The notes under the pieces: model-generated
Seen by the model: the letters and a program-made list of their open reading frames with translations, nothing else
Told to the model about the DNA's origin: nothing
Databases searched by the model: none
Part shown: positions 47,820 through 57,887 of the stretch, piece by piece
Position numbering within the stretch: the first letter of the stretch is position 1
How the letters are laid out: every line of letters starts with the position of its first letter
NCBI RefSeq assembly: GCF_019426345.1
Contig: NZ_JAHLLW010000008.1
Coordinates: 79,950 to 143,949 of the forward strand
Direction: 5' to 3'
DNA length: 64,000 bases
Source: Marinomonas lutimaris
GTDB taxonomy: Bacteria; Pseudomonadota; Gammaproteobacteria; Pseudomonadales; Marinomonadaceae
Translations under genes and position numbers: made by a program

Positions 47820-48596
47820 ATGTCATCTTTATTTATAGCAGGGCACGAATTTCATTCTCGATTGTTTACTGGTACGGGCAAATACGCCAGTGCGGACGCC
47901 ATGATGGCATCTTTGGCTGCTAGTGGCAGTGAGCTGGTGACCTTGTCCTTGCGCCGTATGGATCTAAAAAATCAAACTGACAATATTCTTCTACCCTTGC
48001 AACAGCATGGCATGAAATTATTGCCGAATACCTCTGGTGCTCGTACCGCAAAAGAAGCTGTATTTGCCGCCGAACTTGCTCGTGAAGCATTGGAGACCAG
48101 CTGGGTGAAGTTAGAGATTCATCCCGATCCGCGTTACTTGATGCCAGATGGTATGGAAACCTTGTTGGCCGCGGAAGAATTGATCAAAAAAGGCTTTGTG
48201 GTGATGCCTTATGTTCATGCCGATCCTGTGCTTTGCAAACGGTTAGAAGAAGTGGGGTGTCAGTGTGTGATGCCGCTTGGTTCGCCCATTGGTTCCAATA
48301 TGGGCTTGGCGAGTCGTCCATTTTTGGAAATTATCATTGAGCAAAGCACGGTACCTGTGATTATTGATGCAGGCATTGGTGCACCGTCGGATGCAGCACT
48401 CGCGATGGAAATCGGTGCTGATGCCGTGTTGGTGAATACCGCCATGGCCGTTGCGAAGCAGCCCGCACAAATGGGTAAAGCCTTTCGGCTCGCGGTGGAG
48501 GCAGGGCGAATGGCGTATGAATCTGGTTTGGGGGAGCGACGCGTACAAGCGCAAGCAACGAGCCCGTTGACAGATTTCCTCGGGGCATTGTCATGA
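47820..48596 (+). CDS. thiG: Thiazole synthase ThiG
   Basis: 258 residues of TIM-barrel: [14 protein letters not shown] (start), the Schiff-base lysine in WVKLEIHPD (about 95), and [26 protein letters not shown] (phosphate-binding loops). It forms the thiazole phosphate from deoxyxylulose 5-phosphate, dehydroglycine and ThiS-COSH. ATG 47820 is chosen rather than the frame from 47772, which overlaps thiS. It starts 1 bp after the thiS stop. Confidence 0.96.
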   Translation: MSSLFIAGHEFHSRLFTGTGKYASADAMMASLAASGSELVTLSLRRMDLKNQTDNILLPLQQHGMKLLPNTSGARTAKEAVFAAELAREALETSWVKLEIHPDPRYLMPDGMETLLAAEELIKKGFVVMPYVHADPVLCKRLEEVGCQCVMPLGSPIGSNMGLASRPFLEIIIEQSTVPVIIDAGIGAPSDAALAMEIGADAVLVNTAMAVAKQPAQMGKAFRLAVEAGRMAYESGLGERRVQAQATSPLTDFLGALS

Positions 48597-49765
48597 TGGA
48601 CGGAGCCAGCCATAACATTCGCCTGTTAGAACAAAGCTCAGCTATAGAAGGTCAGTTTAGCCATTTTGTTGAAAACACAGATTGGCAAGCAGTGACGCAA
48701 TGCCATCAAGAAAAAACCGAACAAGATGTTTTGCGAGCCTTGAATAAGAGCAAACTCGACGTGGAGGATTTTACGGCCTTGATTTCGCCTGCGGCAGAGC
48801 CTTATTTGTTAGAAATGGTAGCGAAAAGCGAACGGCTTACTTTGCAGCGCTTTGGTAATACTTTGAGTTTATTTGCGCCCTTGTACTTATCTAACACTTG
48901 TGCGAACGAATGCACTTATTGTGGCTTTTCTATGAGTAATGCTATTAAGCGTCTTACCTTAAATGAAATTCAGGTGGGAAAAGAAGTCGCAGCGATTAAG
49001 AGTAAAGGTTTTGATCATATCCTCTTGGTGACTGGGGAAACCAATAAAGTTTCCATGCCGTACTTTGAACGCATGATTCCCTTGGTCAAGCCGCATTTCA
49101 GCCAGCTCTCCATGGAGGTTCAGCCATTAGATGCTAGCGAATACAAACAGCTACAGGGTATCGGTCTGGATGGCGTGTTGGTTTATCAAGAAACTTATCG
49201 TCGTAAGACCTATCTTGAGCATCATTTAAGGGGCAATAAATCCAACTTTAATTATCGTTTGGATGCTCCAGATAGAATCGGACAGGCTGGCATTCATAAA
49301 ATTGGTTTAGGCGTGTTACTCGGGCTGGAGGACTGGCGTACGGATTCGGTGATGATGGCGCATCATCTGCGACACTTGCAAAAGCGTTATTGGCGAAGTC
49401 GTTTTAGTGTGGCGTTTCCGCGTATTCGTCCTTGTGAAGGTGGTATTGTTCCTAAGTCGGTGATTTCGGATCGGCAGTTAGTACAGCTTATTGCTGCGTG
49501 GCGTTTGTTTGATCGAGATTTAGAAATGAGTCTGTCTACTCGTGAATCACCTGAATTCCGTCATCATGCGGTGCGAATGGGTTTTACTACTATGAGTGCG
49601 GAATCAAAAACTCAGCCTGGTGGTTATGCGGACGATTCGCAAGAGGCTCTGGAACAATTTGAGATCAGTGACGAGCGACCTGTGGCTGAAATTATGGCGA
49701 TGATTCGTGAGCAAGGGCGCGAAGTGGTTTGGAAAGATTGGGATCCGGCGCTTTCACATACCTAA
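48593..49765 (+). CDS. thiH: Tyrosine lyase ThiH (radical SAM)
   Basis: 390 residues. Radical SAM cluster motif Cys-x3-Cys-x2-Cys in [13 protein letters not shown] (about 100-110). It cleaves tyrosine to dehydroglycine and p-cresol for ThiG under anaerobic or low-oxygen conditions; aerobic relatives use ThiO instead. The ATG overlaps the thiG stop. It ends the thi operon; a hairpin follows. Confidence 0.96.
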   Translation: MMDGASHNIRLLEQSSAIEGQFSHFVENTDWQAVTQCHQEKTEQDVLRALNKSKLDVEDFTALISPAAEPYLLEMVAKSERLTLQRFGNTLSLFAPLYLSNTCANECTYCGFSMSNAIKRLTLNEIQVGKEVAAIKSKGFDHILLVTGETNKVSMPYFERMIPLVKPHFSQLSMEVQPLDASEYKQLQGIGLDGVLVYQETYRRKTYLEHHLRGNKSNFNYRLDAPDRIGQAGIHKIGLGVLLGLEDWRTDSVMMAHHLRHLQKRYWRSRFSVAFPRIRPCEGGIVPKSVISDRQLVQLIAAWRLFDRDLEMSLSTRESPEFRHHAVRMGFTTMSAESKTQPGGYADDSQEALEQFEISDERPVAEIMAMIREQGREVVWKDWDPALSHT

Positions 49766-49832
49766 AACGTGGATGGAGCGTAAAGCCATTCACCACCATT
49801 CCTAAGAATATGTTCATACTTACTCGGTTAAC

Positions 49833-49862
49833 AGGGAAAATTCGTGAATGCGCATTTTCCCT
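49833..49862. terminator. Possible thi operon terminator hairpin
   Basis: AGGGAAAAT/ATTTTCCCT, a perfect 9-bp stem with a 12-nt loop, about 70 bp after thiH. No T-run follows, so it may work with Rho or only stabilise the transcript. Confidence 0.4.
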
Positions 49863-49975
49863 TACGCTCTCATGACAAGTTGTGCATCTCGATTCACTCT
49901 CTTTGACACTGTTTGACAAATAAATAGACATAATAGATTTCATCCAAACAGGAAACAGAGCTTAAGGAGCCAACT

Positions 49976-50458
49976 ATGTTTAATCGTAAAAAAGCAGGAA
50001 TGATGGGCGTTATCGGTTTGAGTGCAGCGATTATAACCGGTGTAGCAGTGAGTGCTTTTGCAGAAACAGGATCACCTAAAGGTGAGGCTGTACAAGGCCA
50101 AGCGACTCAAGAAGCTCCAATGAATGCCGTCCCAACGCATGAGCAACTAGCAAGCCGTATAGCTCAACAGCTTGGCTTGGATGAGAAAACACAATCGAAA
50201 GTGTCTGATCTTTTTGAAAAAGATGGTAAGGCGATTCGTAAAATTCAAGAGCAGTTACAAACAACTCAAATGGAGCTAAGTAGCTTGTCACCGAGTTCAA
50301 AAGATTACATGGACAAAGTTGATGATCTTGCAGAAAAAAGTGGTGAGCTAACCGAAGATCTTACCGTTGCCTATGCAAAAAACCGAGCAGGCTTGTATGC
50401 GTTACTAACACCAGAGCAAATTGAAAAGCTAGAAACGCCAGCACAACCGCAGTCTTAA
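49976..50458 (+). CDS. Secreted Spy/CpxP-like helical protein
   Basis: 160 residues with a signal peptide cut after AFA (about residue 30). The mature protein is Gln/Glu/Lys-rich and helical (about 55-150) and ends with a LTPEQIEKL motif, the LTxxQ motif of the CpxP/Spy/ZraP family. These periplasmic proteins act as ATP-independent chaperones or sensor-kinase modulators and are often induced by envelope stress. The exact member cannot be named. AAGGAG precedes the ATG. A strong terminator follows. Confidence 0.72.
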   Translation: MFNRKKAGMMGVIGLSAAIITGVAVSAFAETGSPKGEAVQGQATQEAPMNAVPTHEQLASRIAQQLGLDEKTQSKVSDLFEKDGKAIRKIQEQLQTTQMELSSLSPSSKDYMDKVDDLAEKSGELTEDLTVAYAKNRAGLYALLTPEQIEKLETPAQPQS

Positions 50459-50539
50459 TTTTTCAGTAAATCTTTTCCCTTTTTACTGAGATCTATTACT
50501 GATAATCCCCTTTATTAGTAATCCTGTACTGAGAGCCTT

Positions 50540-50572
50540 GCCCCAGCCGTCAAAAAGCTGGGGCTTTTTTTT
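50540..50572 (+). terminator. Intrinsic terminator after the Spy-like gene
   Basis: GCCCCAGC/GCTGGGGC 8-bp GC stem with a 9-nt loop and eight T. Confidence 0.9.
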
Positions 50573-50603
50573 GTTTGAAAAACAATTTATTAGAAGGCGG
50601 TTT

Positions 50604-50632
50604 AGCTTAAAGGGGTTTGATCCCTTTAAGCT
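50604..50632. repeat. Perfect 11-bp inverted repeat downstream of aroA
   Basis: AGCTTAAAGGG and CCCTTTAAGCT arms with a 7-nt centre, 12 bp beyond the aroA stop. No T-run follows on either strand, so it may be a weak aroA terminator or a protein site. Confidence 0.7.
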
Positions 50633-50643
50633 GGTTATATCAG

Positions 50644-51921
50644 TTAACTCGCTATAGAGTTAAACAGTTCAAAATACGTCGGGAAGGTTTTTGATGTGCA
50701 ACCTGGATCGTTGATGGTGACTGGTGTGTCTGAGAAGGCAACGAGTGAGAAGCACATTGCGATGCGATGATCGTTATAGGTGTCGATGGCTGCATGTTGC
50801 AGATTATCAACGGGTGTGACGGTAATGAAATCTTCGCCTTCAATAACGTCAGCTCCGAGCTTTTTCAATTCAGTTGCCATGGCGTATAAACGGTCGGTTT
50901 CTTTTACGCGCCAGTTGTAGATGTTGCGGATTGTGGTTGGGCCTTTTGCAAATAGTGCAGTTGTTGCTATGGTCATGGCAGCATCAGGAATGTGGTTCAT
51001 GTCCATATCTATGCCGTTAAGCTCGTTACGTTCTGCTTCGATCCAAGTTGGACCGTAGGTAATTTTCGCGCCCATTTTAGCCAGTACATCGGCGAATTTC
51101 ACGTCACCTTGTACGCTGTCTGTGCCAACGCCGTGGACTTTAATTTTCCCACCCGCAATAGCAGCAGCTGCCAAGAAGTAAGATGCAGAAGAGGCATCGC
51201 CTTCTACCATTATTTCACCAGGGCTTTGGTAAGTTTGCTGACCTTTTACAACAAATGCTTGGTAATTCTGGTTTTCCACTTCCACACCAAATTGCTTCAT
51301 GGCATGTAGTGTGATGTCTATGTAAGGCTTAGAAACCAATTCGCCATCAACTTTGATGATTAAATCATCTTTTGCCAATGGGGCGCTCATCAATATAGCG
51401 GTTAGAAATTGGCTTGAGATGTTGCCTTTAATAGACACTTCGCCGCCAGATAAGCCATTTGCTTTAATGCGCAAAGGTGGGTAATTTTTCTCGCCTTCGT
51501 AAGCGATGTCGACACCAAGTGCTTGTAAAGCATCTACAAGGTCGCCAATTGGGCGTTCGTGCATGCGGGGCTCACCATGTAGATGAAATTCACCTTTACC
51601 AAGACAAAGCGCAGCTGTTAAAGGGCGCATTGCTGTACCAGCGTTGCCAAGGAATAAATCACCGAAATCTGCCTGGATTGGGCCAGCAAGTCCCTCTAGT
51701 ACACAGGTTGTACCGTTATCTTCTAGAGAATAGTTAACGCCTAATTTTGTTAGGCTTTCTAGCATGCGGCGAATATCGTCGCTGTCTAGTAGATTGGTGA
51801 TTTTAGTGGTGCCTTTTGCTAGCGTTGCTAACAATAAAATACGGTTTGAAAGGCTTTTGGAGCCCGGGATTTGGATCTCTCCATTGGCTTTGGAAAGAGG
51901 GCCTAGCGTAATTGAATTCAT
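50644..51921 (-). CDS. aroA: 3-phosphoshikimate 1-carboxyvinyltransferase (EPSP synthase) AroA
   Basis: 425 residues. It adds enolpyruvate to shikimate 3-phosphate in aromatic amino acid synthesis. Signature regions: [15 protein letters not shown] (about 18-32), [16 protein letters not shown] (about 91-106), the [16 protein letters not shown] region and [15 protein letters not shown] (about 338-352). It resembles the class I (E. coli-type) enzymes. ATG 51921 (MNSITLGPL) aligns with homologues better than the frame from 51936. Monocistronic here; in many relatives it is grouped with serC or cmk. Confidence 0.95.
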   Translation of the reverse strand: MNSITLGPLSKANGEIQIPGSKSLSNRILLLATLAKGTTKITNLLDSDDIRRMLESLTKLGVNYSLEDNGTTCVLEGLAGPIQADFGDLFLGNAGTAMRPLTAALCLGKGEFHLHGEPRMHERPIGDLVDALQALGVDIAYEGEKNYPPLRIKANGLSGGEVSIKGNISSQFLTAILMSAPLAKDDLIIKVDGELVSKPYIDITLHAMKQFGVEVENQNYQAFVVKGQQTYQSPGEIMVEGDASSASYFLAAAAIAGGKIKVHGVGTDSVQGDVKFADVLAKMGAKITYGPTWIEAERNELNGIDMDMNHIPDAAMTIATTALFAKGPTTIRNIYNWRVKETDRLYAMATELKKLGADVIEGEDFITVTPVDNLQHAAIDTYNDHRIAMCFSLVAFSDTPVTINDPGCTSKTFPTYFELFNSIAS

Positions 51922-52208
51922 TATTAAGTCCATCACAGTGGTGTTTATTGTTTCGACTTTGCGGTTCGTTATGTGTCGCTGCGTGTGAATTATAAGTGTT
52001 CGATATTGGCCGTAATTTATTCGTTATAGTGTGTCCATTGTTAAGTGGTCGCGTCGCTCTTTTGTTAGAGGTCGGTCTTGAATGTGCAATAGTATACCTT
52101 CGATGATGTTTCCTGTCAGTTATGCCGATTCACTCAGTCTGCTGTTTTTTATAACAAAGTATCTTTAGAATACTGATAAATAAAATAATGAAGTTGAGGA
52201 AAATATCC

Positions 52209-53108
52209 ATGAGACACCAATATCATCCCCTTGGTTTTGAAGGGTCACGTATCGCTCAAGGTTTTTGGCGGCTAGAAGAATGGAATATGACTGCTTCAGA
52301 AACACTCAGCTTTATTGAAGCATGTTTAGACCTTGGTGTGACGACGTTTGATCATGCGGATATTTATGGTGGTTATCAGTGTGAAGCTTTGTTTGGCGAG
52401 GCGTTAAAGCTTAAACCAGCTTTGCGAGATAAGATGGAAATCATCACTAAGTGTGGGATTTTGTTGCCGTCAGAGAATCGCCCAGACATTCAGGTGCATC
52501 GTTACGATTATCGCGCTGAGCACATTTTGGCTAGTGTTGACTGTTCTTTGGCGAATATGCAGTGTGAATACATTGATACTTTGTTATTGCATCGTCCAAG
52601 TCCTTTGATGGATGCCGATGAAGTTGCACAGGCATTTGATTTGCTGTTTACGCTTGGCAAGGTTAAGCATTTTGGTGTGTCTAATTTTACAACTCGTCAA
52701 TTTGATTTGTTGCAGTCGCGCCTTGATGCGCCGTTAATTATTAATCAAGTAGAGTTGTCGCCTTTGGCGCTGCAACATTTTGAAGATGGCACATTAGATC
52801 ATGTGCAGCAACACGCTGTGACGCCTATGGCATGGTCGCCTTTTGCTGGTGGTGAACTCTTCTCAGGGGTAAGCGAGCAAGCAAAGAGCGTTCAAGCTAT
52901 ATTGAGTGATTTGGCGCAGGAAAAAAACTGTGAGATTGATCAGATTGTTGTAGCTTGGTTATTACGTCATCCAGCTGGCATTTGTCCTGTCATGGGGTCT
53001 GGGAAAATTGCTCGTTTAGCGGCAGCAGTTGAGGCGATGTCAATTCTGCTTAGTGATGATGATTGGTTTCGTATTTGGGTGGCGTCTCAGGGGCAGCCGG
53101 TACCTTAA
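52209..53108 (+). CDS. Aldo/keto reductase, YdhF-like
   Basis: A 299-residue TIM-barrel NADPH oxidoreductase. The catalytic tetrad appears as Asp (TTFDHADIYGGY, about 50), Tyr (same motif), Lys (IITKCGI, about 78) and His (LLLHRPSPL, about 118). The family VSNF motif (GVSNFTTRQF) follows. It reduces small carbonyls; the true substrate is unknown. GAGGA lies 8 nt before ATG 52209, which matches the family start. The YdhF subgroup is suggested by the WNMTASETLSFIEACLDLGVTTFD stretch. Confidence 0.9.
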   Translation: MRHQYHPLGFEGSRIAQGFWRLEEWNMTASETLSFIEACLDLGVTTFDHADIYGGYQCEALFGEALKLKPALRDKMEIITKCGILLPSENRPDIQVHRYDYRAEHILASVDCSLANMQCEYIDTLLLHRPSPLMDADEVAQAFDLLFTLGKVKHFGVSNFTTRQFDLLQSRLDAPLIINQVELSPLALQHFEDGTLDHVQQHAVTPMAWSPFAGGELFSGVSEQAKSVQAILSDLAQEKNCEIDQIVVAWLLRHPAGICPVMGSGKIARLAAAVEAMSILLSDDDWFRIWVASQGQPVP

Positions 53109-53140
53109 TTACTTACATATTTTGTTGTTCACCTCTTATA

Positions 53141-53167
53141 AAAGGGCCGCTTCTGCGGCTCTTTTTG
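53141..53167 (+). terminator. Terminator after the aldo/keto reductase gene
   Basis: AAAGGGCCGC/GCGGCTCTTT stem of 10 pairs (one G-T), 4-nt loop, then five T. Confidence 0.85.
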
Positions 53168-53290
53168 TATCTACTGTTTTGCCTTTGTTTTGCTTGGTGT
53201 AGAAAGCGTGTCGTTTCGTAAATCAGTAACGAAAACTAGAAATTTATTCACTATACTGCGGCAATATTAATCCGTCTTGAGGTGATTTGA

Positions 53291-53800
53291 ATGAAGCAAA
53301 ATTTTGTCGCGGGAATAATGTTATTAGGTGTGTTCGCTTTTACTGGTTTGCACGCGCAGACTTTATCTAAGCCAACAGGTCCGGTTATTTTAACGATCAC
53401 AGGAAACATCGAAAATACCAATACAGACGGAAAAACGGCCGAATTTGACCGCAACATGCTGATGAACCTTGAAGTGGTAAACCAAAAAACCATGACCCCT
53501 TGGAGTGAAGGTGTTGATGTTTATCGAGGGCCTTTGTTACGTTCTGTGATGTCCGCAGTGGGTGCTAAAACAGACGAACTATCTGTAACTGCTTTAAATG
53601 ATTACAGTGCAAAAGTGCCAAAAAAAGATGCTGAAGACTACGATGTGATTCTTGCAATGGATATGAACGGTAAAGCTATGAGCGTAAGGGATAAAGGGCC
53701 TCTTTTTCTGCTTTATCCTTTTAGTAGTACCCCAAGTTTGAATAATGAAGTTATACATAATCGCTCTGTTTGGCAAATCAAATCGATAAACGTTGAGTAA
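53291..53800 (+). CDS. Periplasmic protein with a molybdopterin-binding-like fold, no cofactor cysteine
   Basis: 169 residues with a signal peptide cut after LHA (about residue 22). The mature domain has strands and turns recalling the sulfite-oxidase/YedY type molybdopterin-binding domain ([49 protein letters not shown]). It contains no cysteine at all, so the Mo-ligand is missing and it cannot be a normal molybdoenzyme. A gap of 8 bp leads to a hybrid kinase gene, so it probably serves as a periplasmic sensor or ligand binder for that kinase. The fold assignment is by eye. Confidence 0.7.
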   Translation: MKQNFVAGIMLLGVFAFTGLHAQTLSKPTGPVILTITGNIENTNTDGKTAEFDRNMLMNLEVVNQKTMTPWSEGVDVYRGPLLRSVMSAVGAKTDELSVTALNDYSAKVPKKDAEDYDVILAMDMNGKAMSVRDKGPLFLLYPFSSTPSLNNEVIHNRSVWQIKSINVE

Positions 53801-53808
53801 TATTTAGT

Positions 53809-56241
53809 ATGCAATTTCGCTTCTCTTCAATCGCTAAAATGCTCGGAGCAAAGAGGTCATCGCCTTTCGTTTTGCTGGCTGCAACTGCACTTATATTTAT
53901 GGGAGCAGCTATGTTAATTTTTACTGAATTGGTTGATCGACAGAAAATAATGTTATCAGCGGTTGAAGAAGATGCATTGTGGGCCGCATATCAACTAGAT
54001 AGAGAAACTTTGAAGTTAAGGAACTCACTAAAGTTATTGGAAGATGATTTTAGTGAGGAGCGACTAAATGATTCACGTGTTCGATTTGATATTCTTTATA
54101 GTCGCGTGAATGTATTAGCCAAAGGGCAATTAAGGATTTTATTTAACCGTTTAGACAATGCCGACGAGCTAATGGCGACCCTTCAGAGCGAAGTATCTGA
54201 AATTGATCATCGTCTTTTTGTTGATAAATCACTAATCAATGTTGAGGAGCTTTTAGAAAAAAGCAATTTTCTTCTTAAAGAAACCGAAGGTGTTGTTTTA
54301 AGTACATTGGCTTCTAGGTCAAAGAATAAGGTTGAACAGAGGAATGATAGTTTAGGTTTATTTCTTTACTTGGGGTCTTTAATTGCATTGTTAACTATTA
54401 CTATGGTTTTTATTATAGTAATGCTTTTCAAACAATTAAAAGTCGCAAAGCAGTCTTTTGAAAGGTCTCAGAAATTGGCTAGAGAGCTTGAGGTTTCTGT
54501 TCTTTCAGCAGAACAGGCTTTAAAAGTTAAATCTGAATTTTTAGCCACAATGAGTCATGAAATTCGTACGCCGATGAATGCAATTGTTGGCTTTAGTTAC
54601 CTATTGTTGAATGGGGATCTGGATAAGGAACACCGTGAAAAAGTGGTAAAAATCCAGCAGTCGGCAGACGGATTATTGTCAATTATTAACAGTATTTTAG
54701 ATTATTCAAAGATAGAATCAGGAAAAATAGATTTAGAAAAATTATCTTTCAGTTTAGACGATGTTTTGAAGTATGTTTATCAGACTAGCGAAGGTCAGGC
54801 TAAATCTAAATGTTTGGATTTTACGGTTAGTCGAGATTTCACATTACACGATACTTTGGTTGGAGATAAGACGCGATTACAGCAAATCTTGATTAATGTT
54901 GTTGGTAATGCCATTAAGTTTACAGATTCTGGTTCAGTAACTCTCACTGTATACCAATCAGGTTTAGAAGAATTAGCTATTGATATAAAAGACACTGGCG
55001 TAGGCATTCCTGATGGTGTTGATGTTTTTGATGTCTTTAAGCAAGCCGATAGCAGTACGACAAGATTGTATGGCGGAACCGGCTTAGGTTTAAGTATAAC
55101 TCAGAAGTTAGTGATTTTGTTACGTGGCAAAATCTCCTATAAAAGCGAGATTGGGAAAGGTAGTGTGTTTTCTATTAGACTCCCTTATTGCCCTGATTTT
55201 AAAGAGCCAGTCCCCGCATTTAAAAAAATAGCTGTATTAAAAGATGATGCGGAAATGATCTCTTTATTTGATGAATTAAAAGTAGATTATTTTTCTCAGT
55301 TATCGATGTTAGATTTATTAAAAAGTAATGCTTCAGTTGTCGTAAGTAGCCACTGCTTAGGAGTTAATAGTAGGCTTTCTGATGAGTTAAGGGAATATTT
55401 GATAAAAAATGCTCTCTTTTTAAGTGGTTCTTCTCTGGATGAAATTGATTGTTTAGTGTCTGGGCTAGTAACGCCTACAAATATAGATAAGCAATTAGCG
55501 GTGATAGAATTAGATAAAAATGGCCTTGAAAGTAATAAGTCTGTTCGCTTTACTCTTGATAATCGAGATTTTTTCAAAGATAAGGTTATATTGTTAGCAG
55601 AAGATAATAAAATAAACGCCAATATTGTTAAGGCAATTATAGAAAAAGTGGGTGCGTCTGTTGATTGGGTTGAAAATGGGCAAGAGGCTCTCGATAAGGC
55701 AACTTCTCAATCTTATGATCTGATTATTATGGATATTAGAATGCCTATAATGGATGGTTATGAGGCAAGTGAGAAGATATTTAAAGCCTTAAAAAATTAT
55801 AAGCCCCCGGTTATTGTGTTGACAGCTGATGCATTGAATTTGATGGAAGATAACCTCTCTTTACTTGGTATTGATGACGTTTTATTTAAGCCTTTAGATC
55901 CTCATCTTTTAATAGAAAAGCTTGAAGTGTGGATGATTAAATATAATTTAGAAAATAAACAGAAGATTGATGACTCGTCGGATGATAAGGGATTTCAGTA
56001 TTATTTCTCAAAAATAGAGGAGCTGGATCGTTTGTTAATCGATGGGGACTCGGATTCTGAGGGGTTGCTTGAGCATATTATTGAGAAAAGTGGCAAGTAC
56101 AAAGGTATTGGATTTCTCAAGTCTGCCTTGGTGGATGTTTCCTCATATGATTATCAAGATGCAATAATTAAGGTTAAGGCTTTTAAGCGTAGCCTAGTTT
56201 CGGACGGTTATGAGATGAGGGTTAATAAAATTGATAACTGA
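53809..56241 (+). CDS. Hybrid sensor histidine kinase
   Basis: 810 residues. TM1 is at about 20-38, a helical periplasmic domain at 40-180 and TM2 at 184-208. A coiled linker follows, then the HisKA domain with His250 ([12 protein letters not shown]). The ATPase domain has the N-box (NVVGNAIKF, ~363-371) and G-boxes (DTGVGIP, 395-401; GGTGLGLSI, 422-430). A degenerate receiver-like stretch (~470-560) comes before a full receiver with acceptor Asp642 (IIMDIRMP). No HPt domain is recognisable at the C-terminus. It should relay phosphate internally and perhaps to the HD-GYP protein encoded next, whose gene overlaps its end by 11 nt. The signal is unknown; the preceding periplasmic protein may supply it. 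Confidence 0.93.
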   Translation: MQFRFSSIAKMLGAKRSSPFVLLAATALIFMGAAMLIFTELVDRQKIMLSAVEEDALWAAYQLDRETLKLRNSLKLLEDDFSEERLNDSRVRFDILYSRVNVLAKGQLRILFNRLDNADELMATLQSEVSEIDHRLFVDKSLINVEELLEKSNFLLKETEGVVLSTLASRSKNKVEQRNDSLGLFLYLGSLIALLTITMVFIIVMLFKQLKVAKQSFERSQKLARELEVSVLSAEQALKVKSEFLATMSHEIRTPMNAIVGFSYLLLNGDLDKEHREKVVKIQQSADGLLSIINSILDYSKIESGKIDLEKLSFSLDDVLKYVYQTSEGQAKSKCLDFTVSRDFTLHDTLVGDKTRLQQILINVVGNAIKFTDSGSVTLTVYQSGLEELAIDIKDTGVGIPDGVDVFDVFKQADSSTTRLYGGTGLGLSITQKLVILLRGKISYKSEIGKGSVFSIRLPYCPDFKEPVPAFKKIAVLKDDAEMISLFDELKVDYFSQLSMLDLLKSNASVVVSSHCLGVNSRLSDELREYLIKNALFLSGSSLDEIDCLVSGLVTPTNIDKQLAVIELDKNGLESNKSVRFTLDNRDFFKDKVILLAEDNKINANIVKAIIEKVGASVDWVENGQEALDKATSQSYDLIIMDIRMPIMDGYEASEKIFKALKNYKPPVIVLTADALNLMEDNLSLLGIDDVLFKPLDPHLLIEKLEVWMIKYNLENKQKIDDSSDDKGFQYYFSKIEELDRLLIDGDSDSEGLLEHIIEKSGKYKGIGFLKSALVDVSSYDYQDAIIKVKAFKRSLVSDGYEMRVNKIDN

Positions 56242-57286
56242 AAATAAAGAAAAAAAACAAGCTGTGTCCAAAAGCAAGCGAGTACTTATTGTTGATGATA
56301 TGCCGAGAAATATTGATCTACTGAAAGATATTTTATCTGAAAGGTATCATGTTCAGGTGGCTAAAAGTGGTAAAATAGCATTGGAAATCATAGGCCGATG
56401 TCTTCCAGATATAATATTGCTTGATATTATGATGCCAGACATGAATGGTTTTGAAGTATGTAGTAAGTTGAAGGCTAATCCAAAAACCGCAGATATCCCA
56501 GTTATTTTCTTGACCGCCGTAACTGATCCCTTGCATGAGCAGCAAGGTTTTGATGTTGGTTGCGTGGATTTTATTACTAAGCCAATAACGCCTTTAACGA
56601 CTCTGGCGAGAGTGTCTACTCATTTAAAATTAGCAGAAGAAAATTTGCGTAATAAGCAAACTATCGAGAGTAGAACCAGAGAACTTGATGATGCTCTACA
56701 GTCCGCAATTGGTATGCTTGGTGAAGTAGGGCAGCTTAATGATACGGATACTGGCGTTCACATGTGGAGGATGGCTGACTATAGTGCTGCGCTAGCAAAG
56801 GCTGTTGGCTGGCAAGACTCTCAGGTTGAGTTGTTAAAATTAGCTGCACCTATGCATGATACAGGTAAGTTAGGCATTCCTCACAGCATCTTAAAATCTC
56901 CTAATAAGTTAACAGATGATGAATGGGTCATCATGCGTCAGCACACGGTAATAGGTCATCAAATACTTATTAAAGGTGATGCACCACTTTTCAAATTGGC
57001 TGCGGAGGTTGCATTAGGGCATCATGAAAGGTGGGATGGGACAGGATATCCTCAAGGTCTATCTGGTGCTGATATTCCTCAATCTGCTCGTATTGTCGCT
57101 TTGGCAGATGTATTTGATGCACTCACTATGAAGCGTTCTTATAAAAAGAGCTGGACCATAGAGGAGTCATTTGAGCATATTCAACAAGCAGCTAATACGC
57201 ACTTTGATCCAGAACTTGTGCGTATTTTCTTGTCTATTGAAGATGAGGTGAGAGTGATAAAAGAAAAATGGGACGCTGTTGAGTAA
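56231..57286 (+). CDS. Response regulator with HD-GYP phosphodiesterase domain
   Basis: 351 residues from a TTG that overlaps the kinase stop by 11 nt. The receiver domain (about 15-135) has acceptor Asp65 (ILLDIMMPD). The HD-GYP domain (about 165-340) has the metal pair His209-Asp210 in MHDTGKLG, HHExxDGxGYP at 264-274 in full, and the family's later ALADVFDAL. It should degrade cyclic di-GMP to GMP when phosphorylated, lowering biofilm tendency. As part of the three-gene operon it is the output of the hybrid kinase. Confidence 0.95.
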   Translation: MITENKEKKQAVSKSKRVLIVDDMPRNIDLLKDILSERYHVQVAKSGKIALEIIGRCLPDIILLDIMMPDMNGFEVCSKLKANPKTADIPVIFLTAVTDPLHEQQGFDVGCVDFITKPITPLTTLARVSTHLKLAEENLRNKQTIESRTRELDDALQSAIGMLGEVGQLNDTDTGVHMWRMADYSAALAKAVGWQDSQVELLKLAAPMHDTGKLGIPHSILKSPNKLTDDEWVIMRQHTVIGHQILIKGDAPLFKLAAEVALGHHERWDGTGYPQGLSGADIPQSARIVALADVFDALTMKRSYKKSWTIEESFEHIQQAANTHFDPELVRIFLSIEDEVRVIKEKWDAVE

Positions 57287-57298
57287 ACTAGATTTAGA

Positions 57299-57808
57299 TT
57301 AAGCCACAGCGCAGCATTTTTTGAATTTTTTCCCTGACCCGCATAAGCATGGATCATTGCGGCCAATTTTCATGGCTTCAGAATTGATTAGAGTGGTGTT
57401 TTTTTGAATGTCGTGCTCGCCAGAAATGTAGAACCATTTTCCCTTTTCTTTCTTAAATATAGAGCGCTCGCTTAGTCGACCGATATGTTTGCCTTCTTTG
57501 AAATGAGCGGAGAAGGCGACAACCCCTGTCTTGTCTTTTTCTAGCCCATCTTCTGTGGCGTTGATTTCCAGCTTTATCCATTTTGTGTGTTCGTTGCTTT
57601 CTTGGATATCTTCGCCATTTTGATTTGGCTCATCTTTTAATTTTTGCGTGGCCGCTATGTAATTAAAATCACCGATAGCAAAAGCTGAATAGCGTGAACG
57701 CATCAAGGTTTCTGCAGTAGGGGCTGTGCCTGGATTGTTATGATACATACCACAACACATCTCATAAGGGCTTCCAGTTCCGCACGGACAAATTACTGGG
57801 ATTGGCAT
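57299..57808 (-). CDS. ychJ: YchJ family metal-binding protein with two SEC-C motifs
   Basis: 169 residues with a SEC-C-like zinc motif at each end: CPCGTGSPYEMCCG near the N-terminus (about 8-21) and PCLCGSGKKFKKCC at the C-terminus (about 153-166). The middle is an NTF2-like fold (YSAFAIGDFNYIAATQ). The family (UPF0225) has no proven function. The gene runs convergent to the HD-GYP gene with only 12 bp between stops. Confidence 0.9.
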   Translation of the reverse strand: MPIPVICPCGTGSPYEMCCGMYHNNPGTAPTAETLMRSRYSAFAIGDFNYIAATQKLKDEPNQNGEDIQESNEHTKWIKLEINATEDGLEKDKTGVVAFSAHFKEGKHIGRLSERSIFKKEKGKWFYISGEHDIQKNTTLINSEAMKIGRNDPCLCGSGKKFKKCCAVA

Positions 57809-57887
57809 AGATCAACTCCTCTCATCGCCAAATGCACTTTAAGATGCGTATAATACCTTTTTATTCAACGGCTAACAGGAATTATTT

